The notes: generated from the sequence alone by a model not told the origin. Positions 9,630 through 18,236 are shown, counted from the stretch's first letter. The stretch: DNA of 64,000 nucleotides from CAWDMC01 sp963803295 (GCA_963803295.1 CAWDMC010000023.1:124001-188000); one strand, 5' to 3'. Numbers and translations: made by a program.

Positions 9630-11195
9630 ATGGCTGAATCCACTCAATCCGGACATCGCGAAGTCAACCGCTGGATCATTGCGATCTCGGTGATGTTCAG
9701 CACTTTCATGGAAGTGCTGGATACAACCGTCGTGAACGTGTCTCTGCCGCATATCGCCGGCAGTCTTTCGGCGAGCGTGGATGAGGCCACCTGGACACTG
9801 ACTTCGTATCTGGTCGCCAATGCCATCATCCTGCCCATCACCGGATGGCTGGCAAATTATTTTGGGCGAAAGCGCCTGCTGATGATGTCGGTGGTCGGCT
9901 TCACGACCGCTTCGTTCCTCTGCGGACTGGCGCCCTCACTTCCGTTCCTGGTGCTCTTCCGGGTCATCCAGGGGGCTTGCGGTGGGGCGCTGCAGCCGAT
10001 TTCGCAAGCGGTACTGCTTGAGGCCTTTCCTCCGCACGAGCGCGGCAAGGCCATGGGCTTTTGGGGGCTGGGTATCGTGGTTGCCCCCATGCTCGGTCCG
10101 GTGCTGGGAGGCTGGCTTACTGACAGCTACAGTTGGCGCTGGGTTTTCTATATCAATATTCCGGTGGGTATCGCTTCCATCATCATGACCCAGATGTTCA
10201 TCTTCGACCCTTCGTACATCAAGCGGTCGAAGGGCGGCGTGGACTACTGGGGAATCGGCATGCTGGCGGTGGGTGTGGGCGCGCTGCAGATCGTCCTCGA
10301 CAAGGGGCAGGAGAAGGACTGGCTGAGCTCGCATTTCATTCTGGCCCTGGTCGTTATCGCCGCCTTCGGCTGGATCCTGTTTCTGCTGCGCGAACTATGG
10401 GCGGACCATCCTGTCGTGGATCTGAGCGTGCTTAAGAACCGCACGTACAGCACCGGCGTATTTCTGATGACGATTCTTGGGTTCGTCCTCTACGGCAGCT
10501 TGGTAGTGCTGCCGATTCTTCTGCAGACTTTGCTTGGCTATCCGGCCCTCGAGGCGGGCATCGCCATGTTTCCCAGGGGTCTCGGAAGCTTTATTGCCAT
10601 GCCCGTGATCGGCATCGTAATGGCGCGCTTTGACCCGCGCAAATTGCTCGGCCTTGGCATCCTGGGTGCCGCCGCGACGCTGGTGATGCTGGGCAGACTC
10701 AATCTCAACGCCGGCTATTGGGAGATCTTCTGGCCGCAGTTCATCCAGGGATTGTCGATGGGGCTTCTGTTTGTGCCCTTGACCACGGTGACCATGGATT
10801 CAATTGCCCGGGAAAGGATGGGAAACGCGACCAGCATTTTCAATCTGATGCGCAACATTGGGGGTAGCGTCGGCATCGCCACCGTCACCACGATGGTGGC
10901 GCGTCGCCAGCAGTCGTATATCGACGTGCTGGCTGCGAACGTCACGCCCTATAGCCTAAAGAGTCAGCAAATGATGGCTGGTATGAAGCAAATGCTGATG
11001 ACCGCCGGCGCCGACCCGGTCACTGCTGCCCGTCAATCCTACGTGGCGGTCTTTGGAATGGTGCAACGGCAGGCGGCCATGCTGTCGTTCAATTCGGTCT
11101 TCCTGCTGCTGGCGATCATCTTTGCCGCCATGCTGCCTCTTCTTCTGCTGATGAAGAGGCCAAGGAGTGGAGGTCCTAGTGCGGCCATGCACTAG
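9630..11195 (+). CDS. DHA2-family MFS drug:proton antiporter (EmrB/QacA type)
   Basis: Inner-membrane pump of the tripartite system, 521 aa, with about 14 predicted membrane segments. The start is ATG at 9630; a TTG directly before it is also possible. Visible family motifs are LDTTVVNVSLPHIAGSL near residue 30 (DHA2 signature), the loop-2/3 motif GWLANYFGRKRLL, and the antiporter motif C-like GLGIVVAPMLGPVLGGWL. The last third (MARFDPRKLLGLGILG; MRNIGGSVGIATVTTM) is also standard. It is the third gene of the STAS-TolC-EmrA operon. No TetR- or MarR-type regulator is present nearby, so control may come from the upstream STAS protein or elsewhere. Confidence 0.92.
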   Translation: MAESTQSGHREVNRWIIAISVMFSTFMEVLDTTVVNVSLPHIAGSLSASVDEATWTLTSYLVANAIILPITGWLANYFGRKRLLMMSVVGFTTASFLCGLAPSLPFLVLFRVIQGACGGALQPISQAVLLEAFPPHERGKAMGFWGLGIVVAPMLGPVLGGWLTDSYSWRWVFYINIPVGIASIIMTQMFIFDPSYIKRSKGGVDYWGIGMLAVGVGALQIVLDKGQEKDWLSSHFILALVVIAAFGWILFLLRELWADHPVVDLSVLKNRTYSTGVFLMTILGFVLYGSLVVLPILLQTLLGYPALEAGIAMFPRGLGSFIAMPVIGIVMARFDPRKLLGLGILGAAATLVMLGRLNLNAGYWEIFWPQFIQGLSMGLLFVPLTTVTMDSIARERMGNATSIFNLMRNIGGSVGIATVTTMVARRQQSYIDVLAANVTPYSLKSQQMMAGMKQMLMTAGADPVTAARQSYVAVFGMVQRQAAMLSFNSVFLLLAIIFAAMLPLLLLMKRPRSGGPSAAMH

Positions 11196-11308
11196 GGGGT
11201 GGCGGGCACTAGGGTAGCTAGGGACAACCGTTGTGGTCGTCCCGAGATAGGCACAAAGCGAAGGCAGGCACAAGCCCTGCCTCTTAGAATTCCAATGGGG
11301 AGGACACT

Positions 11309-11950
11309 TTGGAGCCCAATCATAAGAAGGAAATCGGACAGGACGAAGACACCTTGATTCGACAGGCCTTGAGGGGAAACCGGAGTGCGCTCGAAGCTCT
11401 CTTTGGGCGCCACTCGGGCGCTCTCTATCAGAGTGCCCTAAAATTGCTGGGCAACCCCGAGGATGCCGAAGATGCGCTCCAGGATGGAATGCTTTCTGCT
11501 TTTCGCAATCTGCGCCGATTCGAAGGTCGTTCGCAGTTTTCCACCTGGTTGACGCGCATCGTGATTAACGCGGCTTTAATGCGCCTTCGTGCCCAGCGCG
11601 GACGTGGCGCCCTATCCATTGACGACCCCGTGGGCGAGAGCGAACTCACCCTGGCCGACCAGCTTGCCGATGCCGCTCCCAATCCGGAGGAGGTCTGTGC
11701 CCGGGAGGAACTGCGCGAGATCCTCGATCGCAACGTGCGCGGTCTCTCGCCTGATATGCGAACGGCACTCCGTCTCCGCGACGTGGAGGGACTCTCCACG
11801 CGTGAAGCCGCCGAGACCCTGGGTGTACCGGAGAATACCCTGAAGTCGCGCTTGCACCGCGCTCGGCTACAATTGGCCGATCGGCTCAGCAGCTCCGGTG
11901 CCCAGAGACGCGCCGCTCGCGGCGAGATGGTTCCCGCGGTGAACTGGTGA
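11309..11950 (+). CDS. ECF-type RNA polymerase sigma factor
   Basis: Alternative sigma factor of about 213 aa. I use a TTG start at 11309 because GGGGAGG sits five bases upstream and no ATG is available before conserved sequence. Region 2 is clear (GNPEDAEDALQDGMLSAFRN; STWLTRIVINAALMRLR), and region 4 holds the helix-turn-helix (STREAAETLGVPENTLKSRLHRAR). The linker is acidic. ECF factors are usually paired with an anti-sigma gene; here the next 430 bases hold none. The factor therefore may be controlled transcriptionally or by a distant partner. Confidence 0.9.
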   Translation: MEPNHKKEIGQDEDTLIRQALRGNRSALEALFGRHSGALYQSALKLLGNPEDAEDALQDGMLSAFRNLRRFEGRSQFSTWLTRIVINAALMRLRAQRGRGALSIDDPVGESELTLADQLADAAPNPEEVCAREELREILDRNVRGLSPDMRTALRLRDVEGLSTREAAETLGVPENTLKSRLHRARLQLADRLSSSGAQRRAARGEMVPAVNW

Positions 11951-12379
11951 CCTACGTGACAATCGCACGCGGTTCCCAAAGTGACCACTATGCGGGCGCC
12001 GTTCCACAGTCTTGATGACACGGGCCGGGTGGTTTTCAGGCTTTCTCCGCTGGAAGGAGAATGTACAAACTCTAAGCGATGCACGGGGCGCGGTTTGAAA
12101 CCGTAATCGCCCCCATTGCGACGCCGAGGCGAGGAATCTTACCGTGGCCCAGCCAGTGGCTATGTACTCACGAAAGCGAGGTTGCTGCCCGTTTCTACCT
12201 TCCACAAAGACACTGCTTTCTATCATCGGCCCCACTTGAATCCCGCCGGTCGGTTTCATATTTTTCATATTATAGATAACTATGTCGATAGCAAGTCCTG
12301 AAAGGCTTTTCGAGTTGACCGCCTATTCCTGCCAGGGATAGAATCACGGGAAGCATCGGCAACAGGGCCCCCTTGGGGG
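11951..12379. other. Intergenic region upstream of the transglycosylase gene
   Basis: 429 bases between the sigma factor and mltD-like gene. No anti-sigma gene or other ORF with coding character is present. The only supported element is a promoter-like pair at 12315-12344, listed separately. Confidence 0.5.
12315..12344 (+). promoter_or_regulatory. Candidate sigma70-type promoter for the MltD-like gene
   Basis: TTGACC (12315-12320), an 18-base spacer and TAGAAT (12339-12344) lie 36 bases before the ATG at 12380. One mismatch in each hexamer; not experimentally supported. Confidence 0.45.
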
Positions 12380-14344
12380 ATGCCGGTGCCGATTCTTGGG
12401 CACTGTGGGGTTGGGGTATCGCTTTTGGAGAGAGCCAAATCTGGACGTTTGTTCGTTCTGCTGGTTGTTTGGGCTTTCCTTGGATGGCCGCCTGCGGGAA
12501 GATCCTTAGCCCCCGAAGCAGCCCTTCAGGTTCGGACCGCTTTTCTTGCGTGGCAAGAACCATTGGTTTCTGAATCGTCCGCGGGCCCCACTTCCAACCA
12601 AAACCCTGCTTCGCCGCACGCGGCTCCGACCACAGCAAAGCCGCCCCCAGAAGCGCCAACTGCCGCTCCGGCGCCGGCACAAGGCGCCCAGGGTGCTTCT
12701 TCCGCAGCCCAATCCCTCATCTCAAAAGTTGAAGCGGAGTACGAGTCCGCAATCGAAGCCTATCGCGCCGGTAACCTTGAGGAAGCGCGCCGCCGTTTTG
12801 ATAGCGCACTCACCTTGATGCTGCAATCCGACCTCGACGTTCAAGGAGATCCGCGGCTCGAGGCGGAGTTCAGCAAAATCGTGGAGAACACCTATGGCGT
12901 GGAGATGGCCGCCATTGAGCGAGGTAGCTCCCTGAGCGACCAGAAATATGAAGCGCCGCCCATTGAAGCCTTTGCCGGTTTGACTTTCCCTGTCGATCCC
13001 AAGGTGAAAGAGCGGGTGCAACAGGAGGTAAAGTCGGTACGCTCCGATCTGCCCCTAGTGTCCAACGACTACGTCGACGGCGTCATCACCTACCTCCAGA
13101 ACCACGCCCGTAACTACATTACCACCGTAGTGCACCGCTGCGGCCTGTATCAGCCGCTGATCTCGGAAACTCTCCTGAAGCAAGGACTTCCACAGGATCT
13201 AATCTACCTGGCTGCGGGCGAAAGCTCCTGCAACCCTTATGCGCTCTCCAGCAAGGGGGCCAAAGGGATCTGGCAGTTCATGGCAGCCACGGGTGAACTG
13301 TACGGTCTCAGGAGAAATCAGTGGGTGGACGAGCGAGAGGATCCGGTCAAGTCCACCCAAGCTGCGGCGCGGCATCTGAGGGATCTTTACAAGCAGTTTG
13401 GGGATTGGTTTTTGGCCATGGCCGCCTATGACTGGAATCCCGATGGCGTCCAGCACGCGATCGAACGAACGGGCTATGCAGACTTTTGGATGCTGCGGAA
13501 ACTAAACGCTTTACCCAAAGAGACCGAGAATTATGTCCCTATTTTCCTGGCTACCGCGCTGATCGCCAAAGATCCCAAGGCCTATGGATTTGACCTCACA
13601 CCGGACCCGCCGCTCAATTTTGACCGGGTTAGGGCGGGTGCTCCTACCGATCTGCGTCTCGTTGCCCAGCTTATTGACCGTCCCCTGGAGGATCTGATCC
13701 GTCTGAACCCAAGCCTGCTGCGAGGCGTCACCCCGGCGGACGATCCAGACTTTATGCTGAACCTTCCCGCCGGCGCAGGAGCGGTCTTCGAGAAGGAAAT
13801 CGCCCCCTTCCCTCCGGGCAAGCGCCTGTGGTGGCGTGCCCATCGTGTGAAATCCGGTGAGACGCTGGCGAGCATCGCCAACGAGTTCCACATTTCACTA
13901 GTCTCGCTGGCCGAAGCCAATTCTCTTTCACATGATGATGCGCCCCAGCCGGGCAGTCGCTTAATTGTGCCACAGGCCTCGTCTCGATGGCTGGACTCCA
14001 GCCGGAGCCGCAGCGGATCGCGCCGGCTTTACCACTACAAGGTGCGGTCGGGTGATACCCTGGAACTGGTGGCCGACCGCTTCGAGGTGCCGGCTTACGA
14101 GGTCCGCCGCTGGAACAAACTGCGCGGTTCGCGGCTGGAACCGGGGCGAGTGCTCAGGGTCTATTCGCACACCCGCGAGTTGAGTCCGAGCTCGGCCAAG
14201 CGCTCCTCCAGCCGAGGTCATCACCCCGCCGGAAAGACCAGGATTGCTGAACAATCGCATTCTACCGCCGCCGCACACACATCGAAGCCAAAGCACCGGC
14301 GCAAGCGCCACTCAAGTTCTTCCGGACCGGTGGCTGCTCGATAG
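12380..14344 (+). CDS. mltD: Membrane-bound lytic transglycosylase D-like protein with LysM repeats
   Basis: Cleaves peptidoglycan glycan strands with anhydro-muropeptide formation. 654 aa. The N-terminus has a hydrophobic signal (RLFVLLVVWAFLGW, about 24-37), followed by a proline/alanine-rich linker. The SLT catalytic domain starts around residue 230 (LPLVSNDYVDGVITYL). The catalytic Glu is in AAGESSCNPYALS, followed by KGIWQFM and AAYDWNPDGVQ. Two LysM domains come at the C-terminus (HRVKSGETLASIANEF; YKVRSGDTLELVADRF), then a basic Ser/His-rich tail. E. coli MltD is a lipoprotein with two to three LysM; no lipobox is evident here. A candidate promoter lies 36 bases upstream. Confidence 0.92.
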   Translation: MPVPILGHCGVGVSLLERAKSGRLFVLLVVWAFLGWPPAGRSLAPEAALQVRTAFLAWQEPLVSESSAGPTSNQNPASPHAAPTTAKPPPEAPTAAPAPAQGAQGASSAAQSLISKVEAEYESAIEAYRAGNLEEARRRFDSALTLMLQSDLDVQGDPRLEAEFSKIVENTYGVEMAAIERGSSLSDQKYEAPPIEAFAGLTFPVDPKVKERVQQEVKSVRSDLPLVSNDYVDGVITYLQNHARNYITTVVHRCGLYQPLISETLLKQGLPQDLIYLAAGESSCNPYALSSKGAKGIWQFMAATGELYGLRRNQWVDEREDPVKSTQAAARHLRDLYKQFGDWFLAMAAYDWNPDGVQHAIERTGYADFWMLRKLNALPKETENYVPIFLATALIAKDPKAYGFDLTPDPPLNFDRVRAGAPTDLRLVAQLIDRPLEDLIRLNPSLLRGVTPADDPDFMLNLPAGAGAVFEKEIAPFPPGKRLWWRAHRVKSGETLASIANEFHISLVSLAEANSLSHDDAPQPGSRLIVPQASSRWLDSSRSRSGSRRLYHYKVRSGDTLELVADRFEVPAYEVRRWNKLRGSRLEPGRVLRVYSHTRELSPSSAKRSSSRGHHPAGKTRIAEQSHSTAAAHTSKPKHRRKRHSSSSGPVAAR

Positions 14345-14383
14345 ACCCTACTTCAAATACCGTTATGATTCTCACTATTACGC

Positions 14384-14411
14384 TTGACAGAAGCTTTTGC
14401 AGTGTTATACA
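14384..14411 (+). promoter_or_regulatory. Candidate sigma70-type promoter for the histone-like gene
   Basis: TTGACA (14384-14389), a 16-base spacer and TATACA (14406-14411), about 100 bases before the ATG at 14512. The hexamers are close to consensus, suggesting strong expression. Confidence 0.6.
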
Positions 14412-14511
14412 TCTCGACAGAGGCAACAGGGCGGCCAGGCTCCGTTTTGCCGGCCCTTCTGAGCGCGAAAGCTGAGACAGTAAGAGTTCGATCAGTCGAA
14501 GGGAGGAACGC

Positions 14512-14958
14512 ATGGCTTTCAGAGACAGTGATTCGGGCGACCCTGAAGATTACAACGACGAGCTATCATCTGACTATCGCGAAGAAGAAGAGGAAGCGGG
14601 CGGAGAAGAGGGAGAAGAGCTGGATGGGGAAGTCTCATACGAAAGCGTAGAGGTCGAGGAAACTCTGCCGGCCGCCGGGGGCGGGGAAGCAGCGGAAGTC
14701 GAGGTTGTGGCAGAGCCTGAACCCGTCAAGACTGTGACGAAAACGGCGAAGAAAGCCACGCCCAAGCGGGCCATCGGCCGGAGGGCGAGTCCAAAGAAAG
14801 CGGCTCCCAAGAAATCGGCAGTGAAGAGGGCAGTGAAGAGGGCAGCAAAGAAAGCCGTACCGAAGGTTGCTCCCAAGAAGGCAATCAAGAGGGCGGCCAA
14901 GAAAGCCGTAAAGAAGGCGGCGAAAAAAGCAGCCAAGAAGAAATTGCGACGCCGCTGA
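14512..14958 (+). CDS. Histone H1-like lysine/alanine-rich DNA-binding protein with acidic N-terminus
   Basis: 148 aa, ATG with GGGAGG at ideal spacing and a near-consensus promoter upstream. Residues 1-70 are strongly acidic (YREEEEEAGGEEGEELDGE). Residues 73-148 are a basic tail of repeated AAKK/KKA/PKK units ending in KKLRRR. The tail resembles eukaryotic linker histone C-termini and bacterial H1-like proteins (Hc2, AlgP-type KAAP repeats), which bind and compact DNA without sequence specificity. The acidic half may mask the tail or bind a partner; that is inference. Low complexity means homology searches will be unreliable. It is monocistronic by spacing. Confidence 0.8.
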   Translation: MAFRDSDSGDPEDYNDELSSDYREEEEEAGGEEGEELDGEVSYESVEVEETLPAAGGGEAAEVEVVAEPEPVKTVTKTAKKATPKRAIGRRASPKKAAPKKSAVKRAVKRAAKKAVPKVAPKKAIKRAAKKAVKKAAKKAAKKKLRRR

Positions 14959-14986
14959 GGGCCGCTGGCTTGTCGTCCTTGACTTG

Positions 14987-15030
14987 AGCGGCGCCTGAAG
15001 AGGGGCCGGACATCCCTTTGAGGCGCCGCT
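14987..15030 (+). terminator. Possible terminator hairpin after the histone-like gene
   Basis: A ten-base perfect inverted repeat, AGCGGCGCCT at 14987-14996 and AGGCGCCGCT at 15021-15030, with a 24-base loop. It lies 29 bases after the stop. The run of T comes about 12 bases later rather than directly, so termination is plausible but not textbook. Confidence 0.4.
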
Positions 15031-15219
15031 GGCTCACTTGCCGTTTTTCACCGCCTGGACTGCGTGCACGGGCCCACGTCTCCGAAAAGGCCCTTCCGTC
15101 AGAGAAAACGGAGCACCGGGGGCTTCGCTGTTTGGTTCAGCCGGCAAATCGTATTCCAACCCTCACCTCTTTATAGACATCCAACCAATGTTAATCACCA
15201 CGTAGGGCAGAGCAAGGGA

Positions 15220-16263
15220 ATGTCTTCGTCCAGCGAGAGCCGGGGCTACGTGAAAGCCGAGAGCGTGGTGTCTTTGGTGTTGGCTGCGATTGTGCTCGTC
15301 ACGGCGGTTGGCCTCCAACGCCGGTGGAAGAACGTGAATCTGGGCGAGGTGGCCGGTTCCGCGGAGGATTTCATCCTGACCAAAGCGGGCATCCAGGGTG
15401 ATTTGCCTCAGATCAAAGGTTACGAACGATTGCGGGCCTATCGCCTGGGCACTTATCGGGCTGCGCTCTATCGAGTCAGTCCCGCTCCCTTGGCATTTAC
15501 CTTATCGATGTTTGTGGTTTATGACCGTCAGGACCATGCCGTCTTCAAGCTGGAGGGGCTTGAAGCCTCGCAGGAGCCATGGACCCGTCTATACGATTTC
15601 AGTGGGCGTGACGGAATATCGCCTGCTGGCCGTCATCGTCCCAACTATGAGCGTGATCTTACGGGTGATGGTGCAACCGAAATCGTCATTGGCCAGTACT
15701 CGGGTGGGGATCGGTGCTGCACCACGGCAACCGTGGTGCGAATGGGGCAGCCCGTGAAGACGGTTGGCAGGATCACAGGCCTGGCCGGGATGCCATTCGA
15801 GGGTTTGGAAATACGCAGGGTCGCACAGGGGCGCGACTGGAAAATCATTGCCCACCGGCCGCACGCGGTGATCTGCGGCTCGGCTGGCGGTTATGCCGAG
15901 TCGGTTTCAGTCTACGCTTTCAGTCAGGGGACGCCGGGAACGGAGCCAGCATACGCGGACCAGAGCGACCGCTATACCGGGTATTTGGAAGAAGTGCTCC
16001 GCCGCAACCGTTCACGATGGGATAGGAACCGCGACCGTTCGCTGGCCCTGCTCGAGACTGTATCGCTCAACTATGCCATTCTGGGGCGCCAGCGCGAGGG
16101 GGAAGCCTTCTTTGCCTCCAACCTGATCGGATTCCTATCCCAACTTGGGCCAGAGGGCGCCGATCCCAATGTTTGCCAGGCGCGTTTCGAGAATCTAGTC
16201 GAACAAGTTGCCGCTGCGGTACCACGCGCCTGGCCTCTGTCAGTCGCGGATACCGGCCAGTGA
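15220..16263 (+). CDS. Membrane-anchored protein of unknown function
   Basis: 347 aa. The start ATG at 15220 follows AAGGG closely; the longer frame from 15064 adds 52 residues unlike a signal. One N-terminal membrane helix (VVSLVLAAIVLVTAVGL, about 13-29) is followed by an exported domain. Part of that domain (YERDLTGDGATEIVIGQYSGGDRCC) has the DxTGDGxxE pattern of FG-GAP/VCBS repeats, and it ends in a helical region (about 265-340). I do not recognise a named family. Expected location: inner membrane with the bulk in the periplasm. Upstream spacing and its own leader suggest a separate transcript from the histone-like gene. Confidence 0.65.
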   Translation: MSSSSESRGYVKAESVVSLVLAAIVLVTAVGLQRRWKNVNLGEVAGSAEDFILTKAGIQGDLPQIKGYERLRAYRLGTYRAALYRVSPAPLAFTLSMFVVYDRQDHAVFKLEGLEASQEPWTRLYDFSGRDGISPAGRHRPNYERDLTGDGATEIVIGQYSGGDRCCTTATVVRMGQPVKTVGRITGLAGMPFEGLEIRRVAQGRDWKIIAHRPHAVICGSAGGYAESVSVYAFSQGTPGTEPAYADQSDRYTGYLEEVLRRNRSRWDRNRDRSLALLETVSLNYAILGRQREGEAFFASNLIGFLSQLGPEGADPNVCQARFENLVEQVAAAVPRAWPLSVADTGQ

Positions 16264-16342
16264 CATGGGTTTCTGGACCGGACGCGTGAAGGGCCCGATA
16301 GTTTGCGCGGGGCGTCGAAGCCGTGAATTCTGATCTTCGGAA

Positions 16343-16492
16343 CTACTTTCCCGCGTACTTGGCCGGATTCTTGTCGAAGGCAGTCTTGCAGCCGGGAGCG
16401 CAGAAGTAATAGGTCTGGCCTTGGTACTCGCTGCTACCTTTGGATCTTTCGGAATCGATGGTCATCTTGCAGACAGGATCGGTAACTTTCAT
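16343..16492 (-). CDS. Small YHS-domain protein
   Basis: 49 aa, found by direct translation. The ATG at 16492 has GGAG six bases upstream. It is a complete YHS domain: the opening MKVTDPVCKM, the aromatic-rich QGQTYYFCAPGC and the closing KNPAKYAGK. The family's conserved cysteines (Cys8, Cys31, Cys35) are present. YHS domains occur alone or fused to metal-transporting P-type ATPases and are thought to bind soft metals. No metal transporter is adjacent. It is the last in a run of small minus-strand genes. Confidence 0.85.
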   Translation of the reverse strand: MKVTDPVCKMTIDSERSKGSSEYQGQTYYFCAPGCKTAFDKNPAKYAGK

Positions 16493-16543
16493 CGTCCACT
16501 CCTGATTTCTTGCCAGTCAGTCCCAGACCCCCGCCAATTCGCT

Positions 16544-16879
16544 TCAGAGCCGGGCGCCGGTGGCCGCAGTAAGGCTCTTAGCAGATGATTTCGGACGTGC
16601 CCTACGGCGACGGCGAAGCTGCTCGCGAAACAGTTCGCAGATCTCGGCGCGGCTGGAGGGTGGGAGTGTTGCCAGAGCTTCGATTGGGCTGGGAAACCAA
16701 TCCGCAAAGGGTGAATTACCGCCCATGGGCATGGAAATCGCCAGCAGGCCGAGGATCTCCTCGTCACGTGGCTCCCTTCCGTCAAAATAGGCGATGGAGC
16801 CTTCGGGGTCGCCCGCGCTCTGCTGGATAATCGTGCGGGCCTGTTGCCTGAAAAAGAATCTGATTTGGCTCCGCTTCAT
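16544..16879 (-). CDS. Small hypothetical protein
   Basis: 111 aa; ATG at 16879 with AAGGGA nearby. The sequence is soluble and mixed helical, with a polyarginine stretch (LRRRRRARPK) near the C-terminus and the segment DEEILGLLAISMPMGGNSPFADW in the middle. I recognise no family. It lies between the zinc-ribbon and YHS genes on the same strand, with gaps of 81 and 51 bases, so co-transcription is likely. Confidence 0.5.
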   Translation of the reverse strand: MKRSQIRFFFRQQARTIIQQSAGDPEGSIAYFDGREPRDEEILGLLAISMPMGGNSPFADWFPSPIEALATLPPSSRAEICELFREQLRRRRRARPKSSAKSLTAATGARL

Positions 16880-16960
16880 CTGTCCCTTAGTGGTGCCGCT
16901 TCGGTCACCCGGCGCCTAAAGACGATACGAGTCCGGCTGGCGACATTAGACGCAACGCTC

Positions 16961-17174
16961 TTAGGCCGTGGCTGCCGCCTCCTTCGCGGCGGGGCGGCGT
17001 CGCTGGCAAGCCGGGCAAACCAAGATGATACTCGCCACGCGTGGGTCCTCGATCCGCTGCACGTCCCATCCCTCACGGATGGCCCGCGCAGCGACTGGAA
17101 GCCTGCGATCACAATACCAGCAACGCCCTTTTCCTTTAGTGCAGATCGCCCTTAAGGGCAGCGGCGACGTCCAT
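16961..17174 (-). pseudogene. Small zinc-ribbon protein with an apparent frame change near its start
   Basis: The conserved-looking part is GRCWYCDRRLP followed about 30 residues on by ILVCPACQRRRP, two CxxC pairs as in small zinc-ribbon proteins. In its own frame the first ATG is at 17251, but that codon lies in the loop of a terminator hairpin (17237-17260). An ATG at 17174 with an excellent ribosome site (GGGAGGAGTAG) starts MDVAAALKGDLH and then stops. Skipping one base after its Leu codon joins it directly to the zinc-ribbon frame (TKGKGRCWYC). I therefore infer a gene starting at 17174 with a one-base insertion (mutation, sequence error or, less likely, programmed shift). Confidence 0.6.
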
Positions 17175-17223
17175 CTACTCCTCCCGCACCCCAGACTCGC
17201 ACATACCCGCCCCGTTTTGCCAC

Positions 17224-17270
17224 GAAAAAAGCGACAGGCCGCCTCGCGCATGAAGCGGCCCGTTTATTTC
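17224..17270 (-). terminator. Rho-independent terminator after the HEPN gene
   Basis: GGCCGC (17237-17242) pairs with GCGGCC (17255-17260) around a 12-base loop. On the minus strand the stem is followed by a run of T (complement of the A run at 17225-17230). It closes the nrdJ-to-HEPN transcript. A T-rich stretch on the plus side (17262-17269) could make it bidirectional. Confidence 0.7.
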
Positions 17271-17289
17271 GACGCGTCTTGGCTGCCAT

Positions 17290-17697
17290 TCAGTTGGACG
17301 TAGGCTCGGCGGGGTGTGATTTCAGGTATTCCTCGGCCATGTCGACGAATTCTCGCGCTCTAGCGAGAGCTTCGCTGGCTTCGACCTGGGTAATCGGAGC
17401 GCTAGGCTCAGCGTCGTAGTCCGCGATCTCACGGCGGGCTAAGCCATTCATCAAATAGCGATGGAACTTCTGGTACTCCACCGATTCTTTCGCGAATAAG
17501 AGACCGAACTTGCCTTGCGTTTCTCTATGCGAAGTACACTTCACTCGTCTTGCCTGGAGCATCGCCCGTGCCGAATGAAACATTGCGTAGTAGGCGTGAC
17601 TCACGACCCTTTCCGGGTAATCATCTTCAAGCGCCGACTCGCCTGCGCCGAGAAAGCTTCGCGCTTTCCTCAAAAGTGCTTCAAGCTCTTTGGTCAT
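17290..17697 (-). CDS. HEPN-domain protein, toxin of a HEPN/MNT pair
   Basis: 135 aa, all-helical HEPN domain: ERVVSHAYYAMFHSARAML (about 28-46) and SHRETQGKFGLLFAKE (about 56-71), then LARREIADYDAE and a terminal helix. HEPN proteins of such pairs are RNases held inactive by a partner nucleotidyltransferase, which in characterised HepT/MntA systems adenylylates a tyrosine. Its start overlaps the nucleotidyltransferase stop by four bases (ATGA), the usual coupled arrangement. I could not identify a perfect Rx4-6H catalytic motif, so RNase activity is uncertain. It is the last gene of the minus-strand operon headed by nrdJ. Confidence 0.8.
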   Translation of the reverse strand: MTKELEALLRKARSFLGAGESALEDDYPERVVSHAYYAMFHSARAMLQARRVKCTSHRETQGKFGLLFAKESVEYQKFHRYLMNGLARREIADYDAEPSAPITQVEASEALARAREFVDMAEEYLKSHPAEPTSN

Positions 17698-18236
17698 TTG
17701 ACCGGGATTGCATCCTCAGAGATCACCCGAGTGAAGTTTGTTTGTCCTTCTCTGAAATCAGCCTCACGCACCGGAATTAACGAGATAACTAGATTGTGCT
17801 CGAGGGAAAGATCGGCTGTAATCTGGCTAAAGCGGTCTATCTCCTTGTACGCACTCTCAAAGCAAGAGAGTACAAGGGCCACGTCAAGGTCGGAATCCGC
17901 CGGCAGTTCGATGCCCGCGTCCGGCCGGGCGTACGATCCAAAAACGTAGAGACCTCGGAAGCGCTCGCCGTAGAGGGCCTTCAGCCGGTCATGAAGAGCG
18001 TCAAGCACGGGCCGGATTCTACTGCCAGCCCATTCAGAGATTTCACGCAGACTGGCTTGTAAAGCCTCGCGGTCGGCTTCCGAAAGAGGGCCCGGCGGAA
18101 TGGCCTTCGAATTCCTCCAGAAAAGCTCAAGCGACACCCACGGGAACTTCTTAGCTCTGTAGCTAATTGCCTCCTCGGTATTCTGAGTATTGTGCTGTTG
18201 GTGGGCGGAATGCTCACTAGATCTCTTACCATGCAC
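17694..18236 (-). CDS. MNT-type nucleotidyltransferase, antitoxin of the HEPN pair (start uncertain)
   Basis: Minimal nucleotidyltransferase with the signature GSYARPDAG followed by ADSDLDVALVL (Gly-Ser ... Asp-x-Asp). The frame gives 180 aa from 18236, but the first 30-60 residues overlap an unknown gene in another frame and look non-coding. GTG at 18137 (147 aa) is an alternative with no clear ribosome site. In characterised systems the MNT protein adds AMP to the HEPN toxin and neutralises it. It is coupled to the HEPN gene by a four-base overlap. The helical segment before the signature (REALQASLREISEWAGSRI) belongs to the protein. Confidence 0.8.
   Translation of the reverse strand: MHGKRSSEHSAHQQHNTQNTEEAISYRAKKFPWVSLELFWRNSKAIPPGPLSEADREALQASLREISEWAGSRIRPVLDALHDRLKALYGERFRGLYVFGSYARPDAGIELPADSDLDVALVLSCFESAYKEIDRFSQITADLSLEHNLVISLIPVREADFREGQTNFTRVISEDAIPVK

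Noticed and set aside
11951..12379. Anti-sigma factor gene after the ECF sigma factor
   Set aside because: No frame in this stretch has a zinc-binding or membrane anti-sigma pattern.
16961..17251. Full 96-aa reading of the zinc-ribbon frame from ATG 17251
   Set aside because: The ATG lies in the loop of a terminator hairpin, has no ribosome site, and a perfect start exists at 17174 one base out of frame.
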